64,000 bases of DNA. Origin: an uncultured Roseateles sp. (lineage in GTDB: Bacteria; Pseudomonadota; Gammaproteobacteria; Burkholderiales; Burkholderiaceae_C). The stretch covers positions 1-64,000 of the forward strand of contig NZ_CAMFJS010000021.1 in assembly GCF_945956965.1 (NCBI RefSeq), written 5' to 3'. Made by a program: the position numbers and the translations under genes. The notes beneath the pieces are model-generated. The model ran no database searches. It was not told the DNA's origin and worked only from the letters and a program-made list of their open reading frames with translations. Shown here piece by piece: positions 10,405 to 20,950 of this stretch. Within the stretch, counting starts at the first letter, position 1. Each line of letters starts with the position of its first letter.

Positions 10405-11703
10405 TCAATGCGGCGCCTGCAATAGCTCGGTCACATCCAGGCGATAAGCGCGCCAAGCCGGCCAGGCCGCCGCCAACAAGGCCAAGCCCAGACCCAAGGC
10501 CGGCAGCATCAACTCGGTCCAGGAAAACCACCAGGCGCTGACCGCCAAGGACTGCTGCGCCGCCATCAAAACACCCAAAGCTGCCGCCAAACCGTGGCCC
10601 AGCCCCAAGCCCAGCAGACAGGCCAGGCCGCTCAAGCTCAGGGCCTCCAGCGCGATCAGACTCGCCACCCGGGCGGGGCTGGCGCCCAGCATGCGCATCA
10701 TGGCCAGATCACTTTGGCGCGCCCGCACCGCGTGCAAGAGCGCCACAAACACCGATAGCCCGGCGGAAATCAGCATGACCAGGCCAAAGCCGCGCAACAC
10801 CGCCTCACCTGCCCCCACCATGCGCTGCAAGCGGGCGGTCTCCAACGCGGGTGCGCTGGCTTGCAAGCCCGGCTGGGCATTGACCCAACGCGGCAGGCTG
10901 ATGGCGGCGAGCGGGCTACGGTAGCTCAGCAGCACCATGGTGATCTCGCGCGGTGGGGCGGGCGGCTGCGCTTGGCTGATGGGGGCGAGCTTGCCATGCG
11001 CCTGATGTGACTTTTCTTGGCGATGATCATCGTGATCTTCATTGCCGGCATGCGCGTCGCTCATCAGCGGGGCACTGGGCGCTTGATGCACGTCGTGGCT
11101 GATCCATACCGAGGCCAGATCCGTCAACACCAGCCGATCAATCGCCCCGCCCTGCGCGGCCAGCACGCCCACCACGGTGTAAAGCTGCTCACCATGCGCA
11201 TCGCCCTGCTCACCCAAGCCGTGGCTGCTGCTGAACTGCTGGCCCAGGGTCAGGCCAGTGCTCCGTGCCACTTCGGCCCCCAGAACGGCCTGCATGGGCT
11301 TGGCCCACAAGTGCCCTTCAGCCAAGCGAGCGCCACCGACCTCCAGGTATTGCGGGGTGGTGCCGACCAGCCTGAAGCCGCGAACGCTATCGCCGAGCGA
11401 CAGCGGCACAGCGCGCGCCACCAGGGGATGAGCCCGCAAGGTCTCTAGCGTTTCGAGCGGGATATTGCCGGTGGGCACATCCAGGTGAAAAACGCCTGCC
11501 AACATGATTTGCATCGGGCTGCCCTTGGCGCCCACCAACAAGTCAATGCCTTGCAGATCACGCCGCATGCCGGCGTCAAGCTGCTCGCTGACCACGAGCA
11601 CAAAGCTGATCGCGCCTAGCCCCAAGCTCAAGAGCAGCAGATTCAGCCCCGCCGTCAAAGGCTGCGACCACAGATAGGTCCAGGCCATGCGCCAAAGCCT
11701 CAT
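10405..11703 (-). CDS. ABC transporter permease, FtsX/MacB-like, with His/Asp-rich periplasmic loop
   Basis: N-terminal TM, large extracytoplasmic domain, C-terminal FtsX TMs (LHAVRARQSDLAMMRMLGASPARVASLI); loop SDAHAGNEDHDDHRQEKSHQAHGK. Confidence 0.85.
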   Translation of the reverse strand: MRLWRMAWTYLWSQPLTAGLNLLLLSLGLGAISFVLVVSEQLDAGMRRDLQGIDLLVGAKGSPMQIMLAGVFHLDVPTGNIPLETLETLRAHPLVARAVPLSLGDSVRGFRLVGTTPQYLEVGGARLAEGHLWAKPMQAVLGAEVARSTGLTLGQQFSSSHGLGEQGDAHGEQLYTVVGVLAAQGGAIDRLVLTDLASVWISHDVHQAPSAPLMSDAHAGNEDHDDHRQEKSHQAHGKLAPISQAQPPAPPREITMVLLSYRSPLAAISLPRWVNAQPGLQASAPALETARLQRMVGAGEAVLRGFGLVMLISAGLSVFVALLHAVRARQSDLAMMRMLGASPARVASLIALEALSLSGLACLLGLGLGHGLAAALGVLMAAQQSLAVSAWWFSWTELMLPALGLGLALLAAAWPAWRAYRLDVTELLQAPH

Positions 11704-12389
11704 GCCGACGCTCCCAGGTCCAGGGTCTGAAAGCCGCCCGCCTCTTGGGCCTGCACCAGCAAGCGGGCGTCATGCGTGGCCACCAGCAAGGACGCGCCGG
11801 ACTCCGATGCCACCTGCATCAGCAAGGCCATCATCTGTGCAGCATGCTCGTCGTCCAAGCTCGCACTGGGCTCATCGGCCAACAAGATGCGCGGCCGGCG
11901 CACCAAGGCGCGTGACAGCGCCACGCGCTGAGCCTGCCCCACGCTCAGCTGATGGGGCTTGCGCCCACTCAAACCTTGCAGACCCAGGCGCTCAAGCAAG
12001 CCGGTGGCCCGCTCGGCATCCGGTGGCAGTCCGGCGCAGAGAAAGGGCAGCATGACGTTGTCCAACACCGTCAAGGCGCTGCTGAGGTGCAGACGCTGCG
12101 GCACAAAGCCCAGGCACTCACCGCGCCAGGCATCGCGGCGGCGCAGCGACAGGCTTTGCAGATCCGTGCCGGCGATCGAGACTTGGCCCCCGCTAGGGCT
12201 CAGCAATCCCGCCAGCAAGGCCAGCAAGGTCGATTTGCCACTGCCGGACTTGCCGCGCAGCAGCAGGTGCTCCCCGGCCAGCAACCGAATATCGGCAAAG
12301 CGCAACGTTTGCCCCGTGTCGGCAGCAGCGGCATGAGTTGCGGGCGGGTAGCGGTAGTGCAGGCCGTGGGTTTCAATCAAAGCGGTCAA
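11700..12389 (-). CDS. ABC transporter ATP-binding protein (LolD/MacB type)
   Basis: Walker A GKSGSGKST, signature LSVGQAQRVALSRALVRRPRILLADEPSASLD; TTG start overlapping the msrA stop. Confidence 0.9.
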   Translation of the reverse strand: MTALIETHGLHYRYPPATHAAAADTGQTLRFADIRLLAGEHLLLRGKSGSGKSTLLALLAGLLSPSGGQVSIAGTDLQSLSLRRRDAWRGECLGFVPQRLHLSSALTVLDNVMLPFLCAGLPPDAERATGLLERLGLQGLSGRKPHQLSVGQAQRVALSRALVRRPRILLADEPSASLDDEHAAQMMALLMQVASESGASLLVATHDARLLVQAQEAGGFQTLDLGASA

Positions 12390-12940
12390 GCGCGCACCAG
12401 CCTGGCAAACGTGGCCTGAAATTTATCCACCTTAGGGGCCACCACAAAGGCGCAATAGCCTTGCTCGGGATTGCGGGCGAAGTAATGCTGGTGATAGGCC
12501 TCAGCCGCCCAGTAATTGCGCTCAGGCAGCAACTCAGTCACAACGCGCCCCTGATGCGCTTGCTGCGCCTGGTTAAGCACCTCACGCGCCAGCGCCTCTT
12601 GCTCAGCATCATGGAAATAGATGCCCGAGCGGTATTGGGTCCCCACATCGGCCCCTTGGCGATTCAAGCTGGTCGGGTCATGAATTGCGAAAAAGACTTC
12701 AAGCACTTCACGCAGGCTCAGTTGGCTGGGATCGAAATCCACCCGCACCACCTCGGCATAACCGGTATTGCCCGAGCAAACCTGCTCATAGCTGGGCCGG
12801 GGGCCTGCACCGTTGCAGTAGCCCGACTCGACCGCGTGGACACCACGCACTTGTTCATACACCGCCTCCAGGCACCAGAAGCATCCACCGCCCAGGGTGA
12901 TGCGCTCCAGAGTCGGCGTCGCCACATCAATACTGCTCAT
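12386..12940 (-). CDS. msrA: Peptide-methionine (S)-S-oxide reductase MsrA
   Basis: TLGGGCFWCLEAVYEQVRGV active-site motif, EVLEVFFAIHDPTSLNRQGADVGTQYRSGI. Confidence 0.97.
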   Translation of the reverse strand: MSSIDVATPTLERITLGGGCFWCLEAVYEQVRGVHAVESGYCNGAGPRPSYEQVCSGNTGYAEVVRVDFDPSQLSLREVLEVFFAIHDPTSLNRQGADVGTQYRSGIYFHDAEQEALAREVLNQAQQAHQGRVVTELLPERNYWAAEAYHQHYFARNPEQGYCAFVVAPKVDKFQATFARLVRA

Positions 12941-12961
12941 AGGGTTTCCGTTTTCTTAGGC

Positions 12962-15900
12962 TTAGTTGCTGCCGAGTTTGAGCTCAACCATGGGCGTCCA
13001 AGCGCTATCACCGGCCGCGCCCGAATGCAGCTTGGGGGCTGCCACAAAAATGCGCTGGTTGGGCAAGCCCATGGCAATCAAGCTGTCGCGCACCGCCACA
13101 CCGCGCGCCAGGCTGAGCGCATGCGCGGTCTCTTCATTGACGGTGAAGCTGGGCAACAAGAGGCTGCGCATCTCCGAGGCAGAAATGTCTTTGGCAAAGC
13201 CCAGCATATTGCGGGGCTTATTGGGCAGCTTGGCCGCTTCATAAACCACCTTGAGCAATCGGCTTCGCTCGGCCTCGCTGAGCGTGAGCTCGGTCGCAGC
13301 CTGGGCATCAGCACCAGCGGTCTGGCGGCGCTGCAGTTCCAGGCGCTTTTGCGCCAGCAAAGCCGCATCCAGCTGCGCCTGCTGCATGGCGGCGCGCTCC
13401 AACTCAAGATCGGCCCAGCCGGTGATCGTCAAGGCCAGCGTCGGCTTGTCAGCCAAGGCCTTGGCAATTTTTTCCAGCGCACCGGGGTTCGTGGGCTGCG
13501 CACTGCCGAGCGCAAACTCAACTTGGCCATGCTCGCTGCCACCGACACCCGACAGCAGCGAGAACGGTGACGTCAGGGCCTTGCCAATCATGTTGACGAT
13601 CAGCTTGAACAGCACGCCGCCGACGCTGAATTGCGGATCGTTGAGCGAGCCTGAAATGGGCAATTCCACATCGATCACGCCATTGCTGTCCTTGAGCAGC
13701 GACACCGCCAGGCGCACCGGCAGCTTGGTCGCGTCCGGGCTGTTCACAGCGTCACCAAAAGTCAGTTGATTGAGAATCAGCTGATTGGTGGCTTGCAACT
13801 GACCATCGGGGTCGATCTTGTAGGCCACCTTGGTCGAGAGCTTGCCGCGCTCAATTTGGTAGCCGGCATATTTCTCGGCGTAGGGGGACATCGGCGCGAG
13901 TTCAATGTCCGTGGCCGAGGCCTTGATGTCCAACATCAAAGGCGAACCCAAGGGATTGAGCGCCCCATCAATCGCCAGCAAGCCGGTGCCAGCGACACGG
14001 CCGCGCAATTGCAGGGGTGCCATCTCGACACGGCCACTGCGCACGGCGCCCAAGCTGCCTTGCAGCTCGGTCAGCTGCGCGCTGTAATTCGGCCGAATGA
14101 AGCGGTCGGCAAAGTCCACCCGACCCTTGCTGAGCGTTGTCTGGCCCAGGCTGAGTTGAATCGGCAGATTTGCGCCCGGCGCGGCATTGGCGGCAACACC
14201 ACTGCCGGGGGCGGCAGACGCCGCCGGCGTTCCTGCCAAGGCAATGCCCGCATCGGATGCTGGTTTGGCCTTCGCGCCTGCCTCCGGCTCGGCGCGGATA
14301 TCGCTCAGATTGAGGCGCCCTTTTTCATTGATCAAGACACTGGCATAGAAGTCATTCAGGCGCAGCTCTTTGACCGACAACTCGGGCTTGCTGCCGGGCT
14401 TCATCTCAAAGCGAACGCCGTCCAGATTGAAGGCCTGCCAGGTCAACAAATCCGTGCCAGGCAAGCCCATCGCGGCTTGTTTGCGCCCTTGCTGCACACT
14501 CAAATCGGCCAGCAGCAGGTCACCGCTCACATTGACCTGCCAGTCTTTGGGCAACTGGCGCACGCTGAAATCCCCGCGCCAGCCTAAGTCCACACGCTGC
14601 AAGTTCAAGTCCAGAGCCGGGTCCATATAGGCGCTGAGCAGTTGCAAGGGCAAACGCTCAGCCCGCAACTTGCCATTGGCCACCAGCGGCGCCAGGGCCA
14701 CATTACCCTGCCAACTGAAGCTACCCGCCGAATGTGCCGCCCTTTGAGAGAGCCGGGACAGCGGTTTCTCAAGGCCGCCGGCAGGCTTGCTTTTGCCCCC
14801 AGCCACCGGCTTGGCACTGGCTTCGCCAGCCAAGGTGAAGCTCAGTTGAGCCGGGCTGCTGCCGCTGGCTTTGGGCCAGGCCAGCTTAGCCAAGCGCAGG
14901 TTCAGTTGCTGGGCACTCAGATTGGCCTGACCACCGGGCGCGGCTGCATCTTGCAAACGCACCGAACCCCGGTTGAGCTTCAATTCACGCAGGGTGACTT
15001 GCCAGTCGGGCCCCGGCTTAGCGGACGCGGCAGTTGCCGCAGCGGGAGCGACTGATGCGGCCACGCTTGCGCGCCCCCCGTCGTCTTCCCCGCCCAGCTT
15101 CAGAACCGGTCGCCCACGGGGCGCAGGCTTGCTCACGGCTTTGACCGGCTCAGCTTGCGGCAGCAAGGCTTGCCAGTTCCAGTCCTTGTTCTTGGCCCGC
15201 GCCAGCACCAGCCCCGGAGCATCCAGGCTCAGTTCACCCAATTGCAGGGTTTTGGCCCCATAGGCCATATCCAGGCGATCCAACTTGACGCTGTTCAGTC
15301 GCAGCAAAGGCTCGGCCGTCGGCGCCTTCGCCGCCACTAAGGCAAGCTGCTCAATTTGCAAATCTTGCACCCCCACTTGCAGCCGCGCCAAGGGGTCGGC
15401 ATCCAAAGGTTTGAGAAGACCTAAGCTCAAGCGGCCCGCCGCCGTGGCCGTCAATTGCATCGGCACTTGGGCCGCCCAATAGGGCTCAAACCATTGCAGG
15501 GCCAGCTGATCCCACTGTATATCCAGCTTGGCTTCGTCGGCACTCAGGCTGCCCTGCCCCTTCAAGCCGGCAGCCGGCACAGAAGACGCTGTCTTCTTGC
15601 CGCTTGGCTTGAGAGAGGCTACTGCGGGCTGGATCTGCATCTCGAAGCTCAGCGGCGTCTGCGCCTTCAGCGGCCATTGCACGGCGCCAAGCTCCAGCGC
15701 GATGGCTTGCGCTTGCAAACCCGCCTTGCCCGGCACCGAGGCATCACGCCAATTGACTTGCCCATCACCCAAGCTGAATTTGGCCAAGCTGATGGCCCAG
15801 GCCGGCGCGGCTGGAGCGGGCTGAGCCGTATTCGCTTGGTTTTGCTCTTGCACCGGCGCCCCAGGGGCTTGCGGCGCTGGCGTTGGCATGGGCAGCCAGA

Positions 15901-16924
15901 GCGTGCCCGCGGCATCGCGAGCCAAATTGAGGCGCAAGCCCTGCCAGTTCACCTCACCCAAAGCCAATTTCTGCTGGAAAGGCTGCACGGTCTGCAAGCC
16001 GACGCTCAGCTTTTGCCAGGCCAGCCAGGGCGTGTTGTTGGGCTGCTGCAGATCAAACTCGCTCAAACCCAGCCGGCCACTGACATCTACCTTGGGTGCT
16101 TGTTTAGGCGGCTGCTGAAAACGCACGGTGAGATCCGCATCCACCTTGCCGCCCGCCAGACGCAAGGGCAAACCGGCTGGCACATAGGGGATGTAAGGCT
16201 TCAGGTCTAAGCTGGCTAGCTTGAATCGCAGCGTGGCGTCGCGCTCAGTGGCGAAAGGCAGGGCTTCGACCTGGCTACCAAACTCAACCCCGTTCAACTG
16301 CCCCGAGATGGCGGGCTGAACCAGCACTTTCACATCGGCATCGCGGGTCGACAAAAAGGGCAAGCCAATTTGCAGATGCGCCAACTCATGCTTGCGCGCC
16401 ATGGGCCGGTCGTCAAACAAGACTTGCCCCTGGTCCAGCGTGATGTTGTAAAGCGCTAGCGCCGGTGGGGGGCCGGAAGACGGCTCGGCCGGTTTAGCAC
16501 TGAACTTGGCAATCAAGTCGTCCACATCGTAGGCGCCGGGCGCGGTGCGGCTCAGCCTGAGCACGGGCCGACTCAAAGCCACGGACTCAATCACGGGGAC
16601 GAAATGCCAAAAGGTTCGTGCCGACAACGCCACATTTGCCTGCGCCATCTCGAACAGCGGCGGATCCTGGTCCGAGCGGCCGGCAATGCGCAAATCTTTC
16701 AATTCCAGCGCCAAGCGCCAGGGCTGCACACTGACCTCGCCGATCGTGACGGTCCGGCCCAAGGCCTCGCTGGCCATTCTGACCCCAGTGGACTGAATGA
16801 CACGCGGCACAACGAATACCGCGGCAGCCATCAAGGCCAGCAAACTCAGAACAATGCCGGCAAGCCAGCGCAACCATCTCTTTTTCGGCGGGACGGCAAG
16901 GGGTGTGTTGGCAGATGTCGGCAC
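12962..16924 (-). CDS. DUF748/AsmA-like large envelope protein with OmpA-like-position C-terminal segment
   Basis: 1320 aa, N-terminal TM helix, repeated AsmA/DUF748-like beta strands (FSARTFWHFVPVIESVALSRPVLRLSR..., VDFADRFIRPNYSAQLTELQGSLG). Confidence 0.8.
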   Translation of the reverse strand: MPTSANTPLAVPPKKRWLRWLAGIVLSLLALMAAAVFVVPRVIQSTGVRMASEALGRTVTIGEVSVQPWRLALELKDLRIAGRSDQDPPLFEMAQANVALSARTFWHFVPVIESVALSRPVLRLSRTAPGAYDVDDLIAKFSAKPAEPSSGPPPALALYNITLDQGQVLFDDRPMARKHELAHLQIGLPFLSTRDADVKVLVQPAISGQLNGVEFGSQVEALPFATERDATLRFKLASLDLKPYIPYVPAGLPLRLAGGKVDADLTVRFQQPPKQAPKVDVSGRLGLSEFDLQQPNNTPWLAWQKLSVGLQTVQPFQQKLALGEVNWQGLRLNLARDAAGTLWLPMPTPAPQAPGAPVQEQNQANTAQPAPAAPAWAISLAKFSLGDGQVNWRDASVPGKAGLQAQAIALELGAVQWPLKAQTPLSFEMQIQPAVASLKPSGKKTASSVPAAGLKGQGSLSADEAKLDIQWDQLALQWFEPYWAAQVPMQLTATAAGRLSLGLLKPLDADPLARLQVGVQDLQIEQLALVAAKAPTAEPLLRLNSVKLDRLDMAYGAKTLQLGELSLDAPGLVLARAKNKDWNWQALLPQAEPVKAVSKPAPRGRPVLKLGGEDDGGRASVAASVAPAAATAASAKPGPDWQVTLRELKLNRGSVRLQDAAAPGGQANLSAQQLNLRLAKLAWPKASGSSPAQLSFTLAGEASAKPVAGGKSKPAGGLEKPLSRLSQRAAHSAGSFSWQGNVALAPLVANGKLRAERLPLQLLSAYMDPALDLNLQRVDLGWRGDFSVRQLPKDWQVNVSGDLLLADLSVQQGRKQAAMGLPGTDLLTWQAFNLDGVRFEMKPGSKPELSVKELRLNDFYASVLINEKGRLNLSDIRAEPEAGAKAKPASDAGIALAGTPAASAAPGSGVAANAAPGANLPIQLSLGQTTLSKGRVDFADRFIRPNYSAQLTELQGSLGAVRSGRVEMAPLQLRGRVAGTGLLAIDGALNPLGSPLMLDIKASATDIELAPMSPYAEKYAGYQIERGKLSTKVAYKIDPDGQLQATNQLILNQLTFGDAVNSPDATKLPVRLAVSLLKDSNGVIDVELPISGSLNDPQFSVGGVLFKLIVNMIGKALTSPFSLLSGVGGSEHGQVEFALGSAQPTNPGALEKIAKALADKPTLALTITGWADLELERAAMQQAQLDAALLAQKRLELQRRQTAGADAQAATELTLSEAERSRLLKVVYEAAKLPNKPRNMLGFAKDISASEMRSLLLPSFTVNEETAHALSLARGVAVRDSLIAMGLPNQRIFVAAPKLHSGAAGDSAWTPMVELKLGSN

Positions 16925-17113
16925 GTCAGTTTTGGTTTATCTAGGCAAGTGGACAGAGTATCTGTGACTGCATGGGCGCCCAACTTGGAATCAATGAAAA
17001 ATCAATTCACGATCAGGCACTAAGGTCGGACGCTGGCAACAGCGAACTGCGACATAGCCTGCTTGCACAAAGCTCAGCGGGAGAGGCGATGATGTCGACG
17101 CTCCTGCTCATGT

Positions 17114-17929
17114 TTGGATTTTGTCGTGAATCTGACCCAGCTCTACCCGGAATTGAAACCTTTTCTTGTGGCCGTCTTGCTGCCACCGGGGCCCTTTCTC
17201 CTCCTTAGCCTGGTGGGCGCTGCCTTGTTGCGCCGCCATCGAGGGTGGGGCCGCATAGTTTTAGGCCTGGGCACGCTCGGCATTTGGCTTAGTTGCACGG
17301 AAGGCTTCGCCCAATTCCTGGCGGAAACGCTGGTACACCCAACACCCGCCCTGAGCGCAGAGACATTGCAGACATTACAAGTGGCGTCGCGTGACGGAGA
17401 AAAGATCGCCGTATTGGTGCTTGGCGGCGGCGCGCGCAACCTTGTACCGGAATACCAGGGCCCGGCCCTGAAGCTCGTCAGCGAGGAACGACTACGTTAC
17501 GGCGTGTGGCTGGCCAGACAAGTCGACGCGCCCTTGGGTTTTTCTGGCGGCATCGGCTGGGGCGCCAGGCATCTCAGCATCTCAGAGGCTTCAGCGGCAA
17601 AAGCCAGCGCGCAAAACACCTACAAACTGCCTTTGCGCTGGGCCGAAGGCCAATCTCGCGATACCCATGAAAACGCCCAACTGAGCATGGCGATGCTGAA
17701 GGCCGATGGCATCCAAACCGTGGTGCTGGTCACGCACGATTTACACATGCCGCGTGCCATGCGGGCTTTTTCACAAGCCAAGCCAAGCCAGATGCGCTTG
17801 GTCGCGGCCCCCGTCGGCTACCGCCGCGACGGCCCCTTCGACTGGCAAGACTGGAGCCCGAGCGAAGAGGGGCTGCCCCGCGTACGCTACACCATTTACG
17901 AGTGGCTTGCGCAGCTATCCGGCAGATGA
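17114..17929 (+). CDS. YdcF/ElyC family protein (DUF218)
   Basis: IAVLVLGGGARNLVPEY..., SRDTHENAQLSMAMLKADGIQTVVLVTHDLHMPRAMRAF; N-terminal TM helices. Confidence 0.85.
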   Translation: MDFVVNLTQLYPELKPFLVAVLLPPGPFLLLSLVGAALLRRHRGWGRIVLGLGTLGIWLSCTEGFAQFLAETLVHPTPALSAETLQTLQVASRDGEKIAVLVLGGGARNLVPEYQGPALKLVSEERLRYGVWLARQVDAPLGFSGGIGWGARHLSISEASAAKASAQNTYKLPLRWAEGQSRDTHENAQLSMAMLKADGIQTVVLVTHDLHMPRAMRAFSQAKPSQMRLVAAPVGYRRDGPFDWQDWSPSEEGLPRVRYTIYEWLAQLSGR

Positions 17930-17931
17930 GA

Positions 17932-18029
17932 TCAGGCCAATGAAGTCAGGCCAATGAAGTCAGGCCAATGAAGTCAGGCCAATGAAATCAAGCCATTGAG
18001 ATCAGGCCGCGGAGCTCAGGCGGCAGAAG
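17932..18029. repeat. Seven-unit 14-bp degenerating tandem repeat, consensus TCAGGCCAATGAAG
   Basis: Units at 17932, 17946, 17960 identical; 17974 differs by 1 base; 17988, 18002, 18016 increasingly diverged. Confidence 0.9.
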
Positions 18030-18055
18030 CCAAAATGCCAGCCAAGAAATAGAAA

Positions 18056-18083
18056 CCCCTTTCAGTCCGGAGGCTGAAAGGGG
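18056..18083 (-). terminator. Probable intrinsic terminator downstream of ubiD
   Basis: CCCCTTTCAG-TCCGGAGG-CTGAAAGGGG, 10-bp perfect stem; reverse strand is followed by TTTCTATTT. Confidence 0.65.
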
Positions 18084-18209
18084 TCGGATGGCTGACGCCA
18101 TCGATGGAGCTCTATCGCGAATTACCGAAGGGCTCCTGGCGCGCAATGATTGCGCCAATGAAGATGCCTGAGATAGGCTCTACAACACTAGTTCACTGAT
18201 TGAGGCTGT

Positions 18210-19781
18210 TCAAGGAGAAGTTGCGCTTCCCTTGGAAAAAAGTTCATCAAACAAGGCATTGGCGCGCGTCTGAACCTCTGGCGTCATCACGATGGTTCGG
18301 CCCCACTCCCGGGTGGTTTCGCCAGGCCACTTATTCGTGGCGTCCAAGCCCATCTTGCCGCCCAAACCACTGACCGGCGAGGCGAAATCCAAGTAGTCAA
18401 TCGGCGTGCCTTCCACCAAAGTGCAGTCGCGCACCGGGTCCATGCGGGTGGTGATGGCCCACACCACCTCTTTCCAGTCACGCACATCCACATTTTCATC
18501 CACAACAACAATGAACTTGGTGTACATGAATTGGCGCAGATAGCTCCACAAGCCAAACATCAGCCGTTTGGCATGCCCCGGATAGGCCTTCTTGATGGAA
18601 ATCACCGCCATGCGGTAGCTGCAACCTTCCGGCGGCAGATAGAAATCAATGATTTCAGGAAACTGCTTTTGCAAGATAGGCACGAACACCTCATTCAAGG
18701 CCACGCCAAGAATGGCCGGCTCATCGGGCGGCTTGCCGGTGTAGGTGGAGTGGTAAATGGGTTGAGGCCTTTGTGTCAGGCGCTGAACCTCAAAGACCGG
18801 GAACCAGTCTTGCTCGTTGTAGTAACCGGTGTGGTCACCGTACGGACCCTCCAGCGCATGCAAATAGCCGCCCTTCTCTTTTAGAGGTACGCCGTCCTCG
18901 CTAACGCCCATAAAGCCGAGCGCGGCGGTGGGAATATGACCTTCCAGCACGATTTCGGCACTCGCAGGCACTTGAAGCATCTGGCCCGCCTCGCCAACAC
19001 CGCTATCCACCAACTCTGTTCGTGAACCGCGCAGCAGACCCGCAAACTGATATTCCGACAAACTGTCCGGCACCGGGGTGACGGCCCCCAAGATCGTGGC
19101 CGGATCGGCGCCCAAGGCCACTACGATCGGGAAAGGCTGGCCTGGATTGGCCAAAGCGAAGTCCCTGAAATCCAGGGCACCGCCACGATGGGCCAACCAG
19201 CGCATGATCAATTGCTTGCGACCAATCAACTGCTGGCGGTAGATACCCAGGTTCTGACGCTGGCGCGGTCGGGCGATGCTTTGTGGCCCGCGGGTGACCA
19301 CCAAGCCCCAAGTCAGCAAGGGCGCCACATCGCCGGGCCAGCAGGTTTGAATCGGCAGCCTCTTCAGATCCACATCGCTGCCTTCAAACACCTCCTCTTG
19401 GCATGGGGCGCTGCGCACTTTCTTGGGCTTCATGTCCCACAACGCCTTGGCCATGCTCATCAAACGACCAGCATCTTTAAGCCCGCGTGGCGGCTCGGGC
19501 TCTTTCAGACTCGCCAGCACATGGCCGACGTCACGCAGCTCTTGCAAGCTCTGAGCTCCCATGCCCAGAGCCACCCGTCGCGTCGTGCCAAACAAATTGG
19601 TCAGCGCGGGCGTTTGAAATCCCGTCGGCTGCTCGAACAGCAATGCCGGCCCTTCGGCGCGCAAAACGCGATCGCTCAAGGCCGTCATTTCCAAGACCGG
19701 CGAGACGGGCTGCTGAATCCGTCGGAGCTCCCCGAGGGTCTCCATTTGGCCAATAAAGTCACGCAGATCTCTGTACTTCAT
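18210..19781 (-). CDS. ubiD: UbiD family decarboxylase (3-octaprenyl-4-hydroxybenzoate carboxy-lyase)
   Basis: [93 protein letters not shown]. Confidence 0.97.
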   Translation of the reverse strand: MKYRDLRDFIGQMETLGELRRIQQPVSPVLEMTALSDRVLRAEGPALLFEQPTGFQTPALTNLFGTTRRVALGMGAQSLQELRDVGHVLASLKEPEPPRGLKDAGRLMSMAKALWDMKPKKVRSAPCQEEVFEGSDVDLKRLPIQTCWPGDVAPLLTWGLVVTRGPQSIARPRQRQNLGIYRQQLIGRKQLIMRWLAHRGGALDFRDFALANPGQPFPIVVALGADPATILGAVTPVPDSLSEYQFAGLLRGSRTELVDSGVGEAGQMLQVPASAEIVLEGHIPTAALGFMGVSEDGVPLKEKGGYLHALEGPYGDHTGYYNEQDWFPVFEVQRLTQRPQPIYHSTYTGKPPDEPAILGVALNEVFVPILQKQFPEIIDFYLPPEGCSYRMAVISIKKAYPGHAKRLMFGLWSYLRQFMYTKFIVVVDENVDVRDWKEVVWAITTRMDPVRDCTLVEGTPIDYLDFASPVSGLGGKMGLDATNKWPGETTREWGRTIVMTPEVQTRANALFDELFSKGSATSP

Positions 19782-20045
19782 ATTGATTAGTTATATAAAA
19801 CTGGTCGTTTAAGCTTGACGGGTTATTTTTCATCCCTAGAATTTCCCGAAGATTGAAATTCAAGGGTTTACCCGCGCCCACCCCAAGGCTGCTTGGAAGG
19901 CGTCAACCGCTGCTGATGAATAGGTCGCCCGTCTCGTTTAGCTCTGGCCAAACGACATCGGCGGATCGACCGATTATCACTTTCATGTCTCGGACCGAGA
20001 GCGCTCGTCGCCAAGCCTGAGCATGACTGAGAACAAAGGAGTTGC

Positions 20046-20909
20046 ATGACAGCGCGCCATGATCTTTTATCCCTTGCCCGCGGCACCCGTGCCACCTTGT
20101 CCCTCTTCGTCAAGGACATCGGCCAAGGGCTTTTGGTTGTTAGCCACAACAGCTTGGCCCTCTTGGGCTTGGCCGTTGTTGCCTTGGGTTTGGTTTTCGT
20201 CAGCCAAGCCGATTTGCGTCAGGATTTGGAAGGCCAGGCCCTGGGCTGGTTGAATGCCCGTGAAGAGGCCCGCGCCCAGGCTGACGGCAACACCTTGTTC
20301 GCCGTCTCCGAGCCCAATGCCGTGGACCGCGCCACAGCCGCGGACCCAAAGGACTTGCCGCGTCAGCAAGCCGCCGTGGCCATGTGGCTGTCACGGCGCT
20401 ACAAAGTCGCGCCGGAGCCCATCAGCCGCTTGGTACAAGAGACCTGGACCATCAGCCGCAAGGCCCAGTTGGAGCCCACGCTTATTCTGGCCATCATGGC
20501 GGTTGAATCCAGCTTCAACCCCTTTGCGCAAAGCCCGGTCGGCGCACAAGGCCTGATGCAGGTGATGACGCACGTGCACAACGACAAATACGAAGCCTTT
20601 GGCGGCAACTTGGCTGCATTTGACCCAATCACTAATTTGCGCGTCGGCGTGCAGGTGCTCAAAGAGTGCATTCAGCGTGCTGGCAGCCTCGATGAAGGCT
20701 TGCGCTACTACGTGGGAGCCGCCAATCTGCCTGACGACACGGGCTATGCGGCCAAGGTCATGGAACTGCACGAACAGATGAAAAGCGTGGCGACTGGCCG
20801 CCCCATTCAAGCCAAGCCCATCCGCGAGACCGGACCCATGGCCAGCGCCACGCCGTTGGCCTCCGCCGATACTGGCGTGACAGCCTCAAAAGTGGCGTTG
20901 GTGCAATAA
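20046..20909 (+). CDS. Lytic transglycosylase (SLT domain)
   Basis: LILAIMAVESSFNPFAQSPVGAQGLMQVMTHVHNDKYEAFGGNLAAFDPITNLRVGVQVLKEC. Confidence 0.93.
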   Translation: MTARHDLLSLARGTRATLSLFVKDIGQGLLVVSHNSLALLGLAVVALGLVFVSQADLRQDLEGQALGWLNAREEARAQADGNTLFAVSEPNAVDRATAADPKDLPRQQAAVAMWLSRRYKVAPEPISRLVQETWTISRKAQLEPTLILAIMAVESSFNPFAQSPVGAQGLMQVMTHVHNDKYEAFGGNLAAFDPITNLRVGVQVLKECIQRAGSLDEGLRYYVGAANLPDDTGYAAKVMELHEQMKSVATGRPIQAKPIRETGPMASATPLASADTGVTASKVALVQ

Positions 20910-20950
20910 GGCCTATCCTTGACCGGTGCGCCCAGAGGCTACACTGAGGG

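Noticed and set aside
17932-18029. CRISPR-like array
   Set aside because: 14-bp direct tandem units with no spacers; simple tandem repeat
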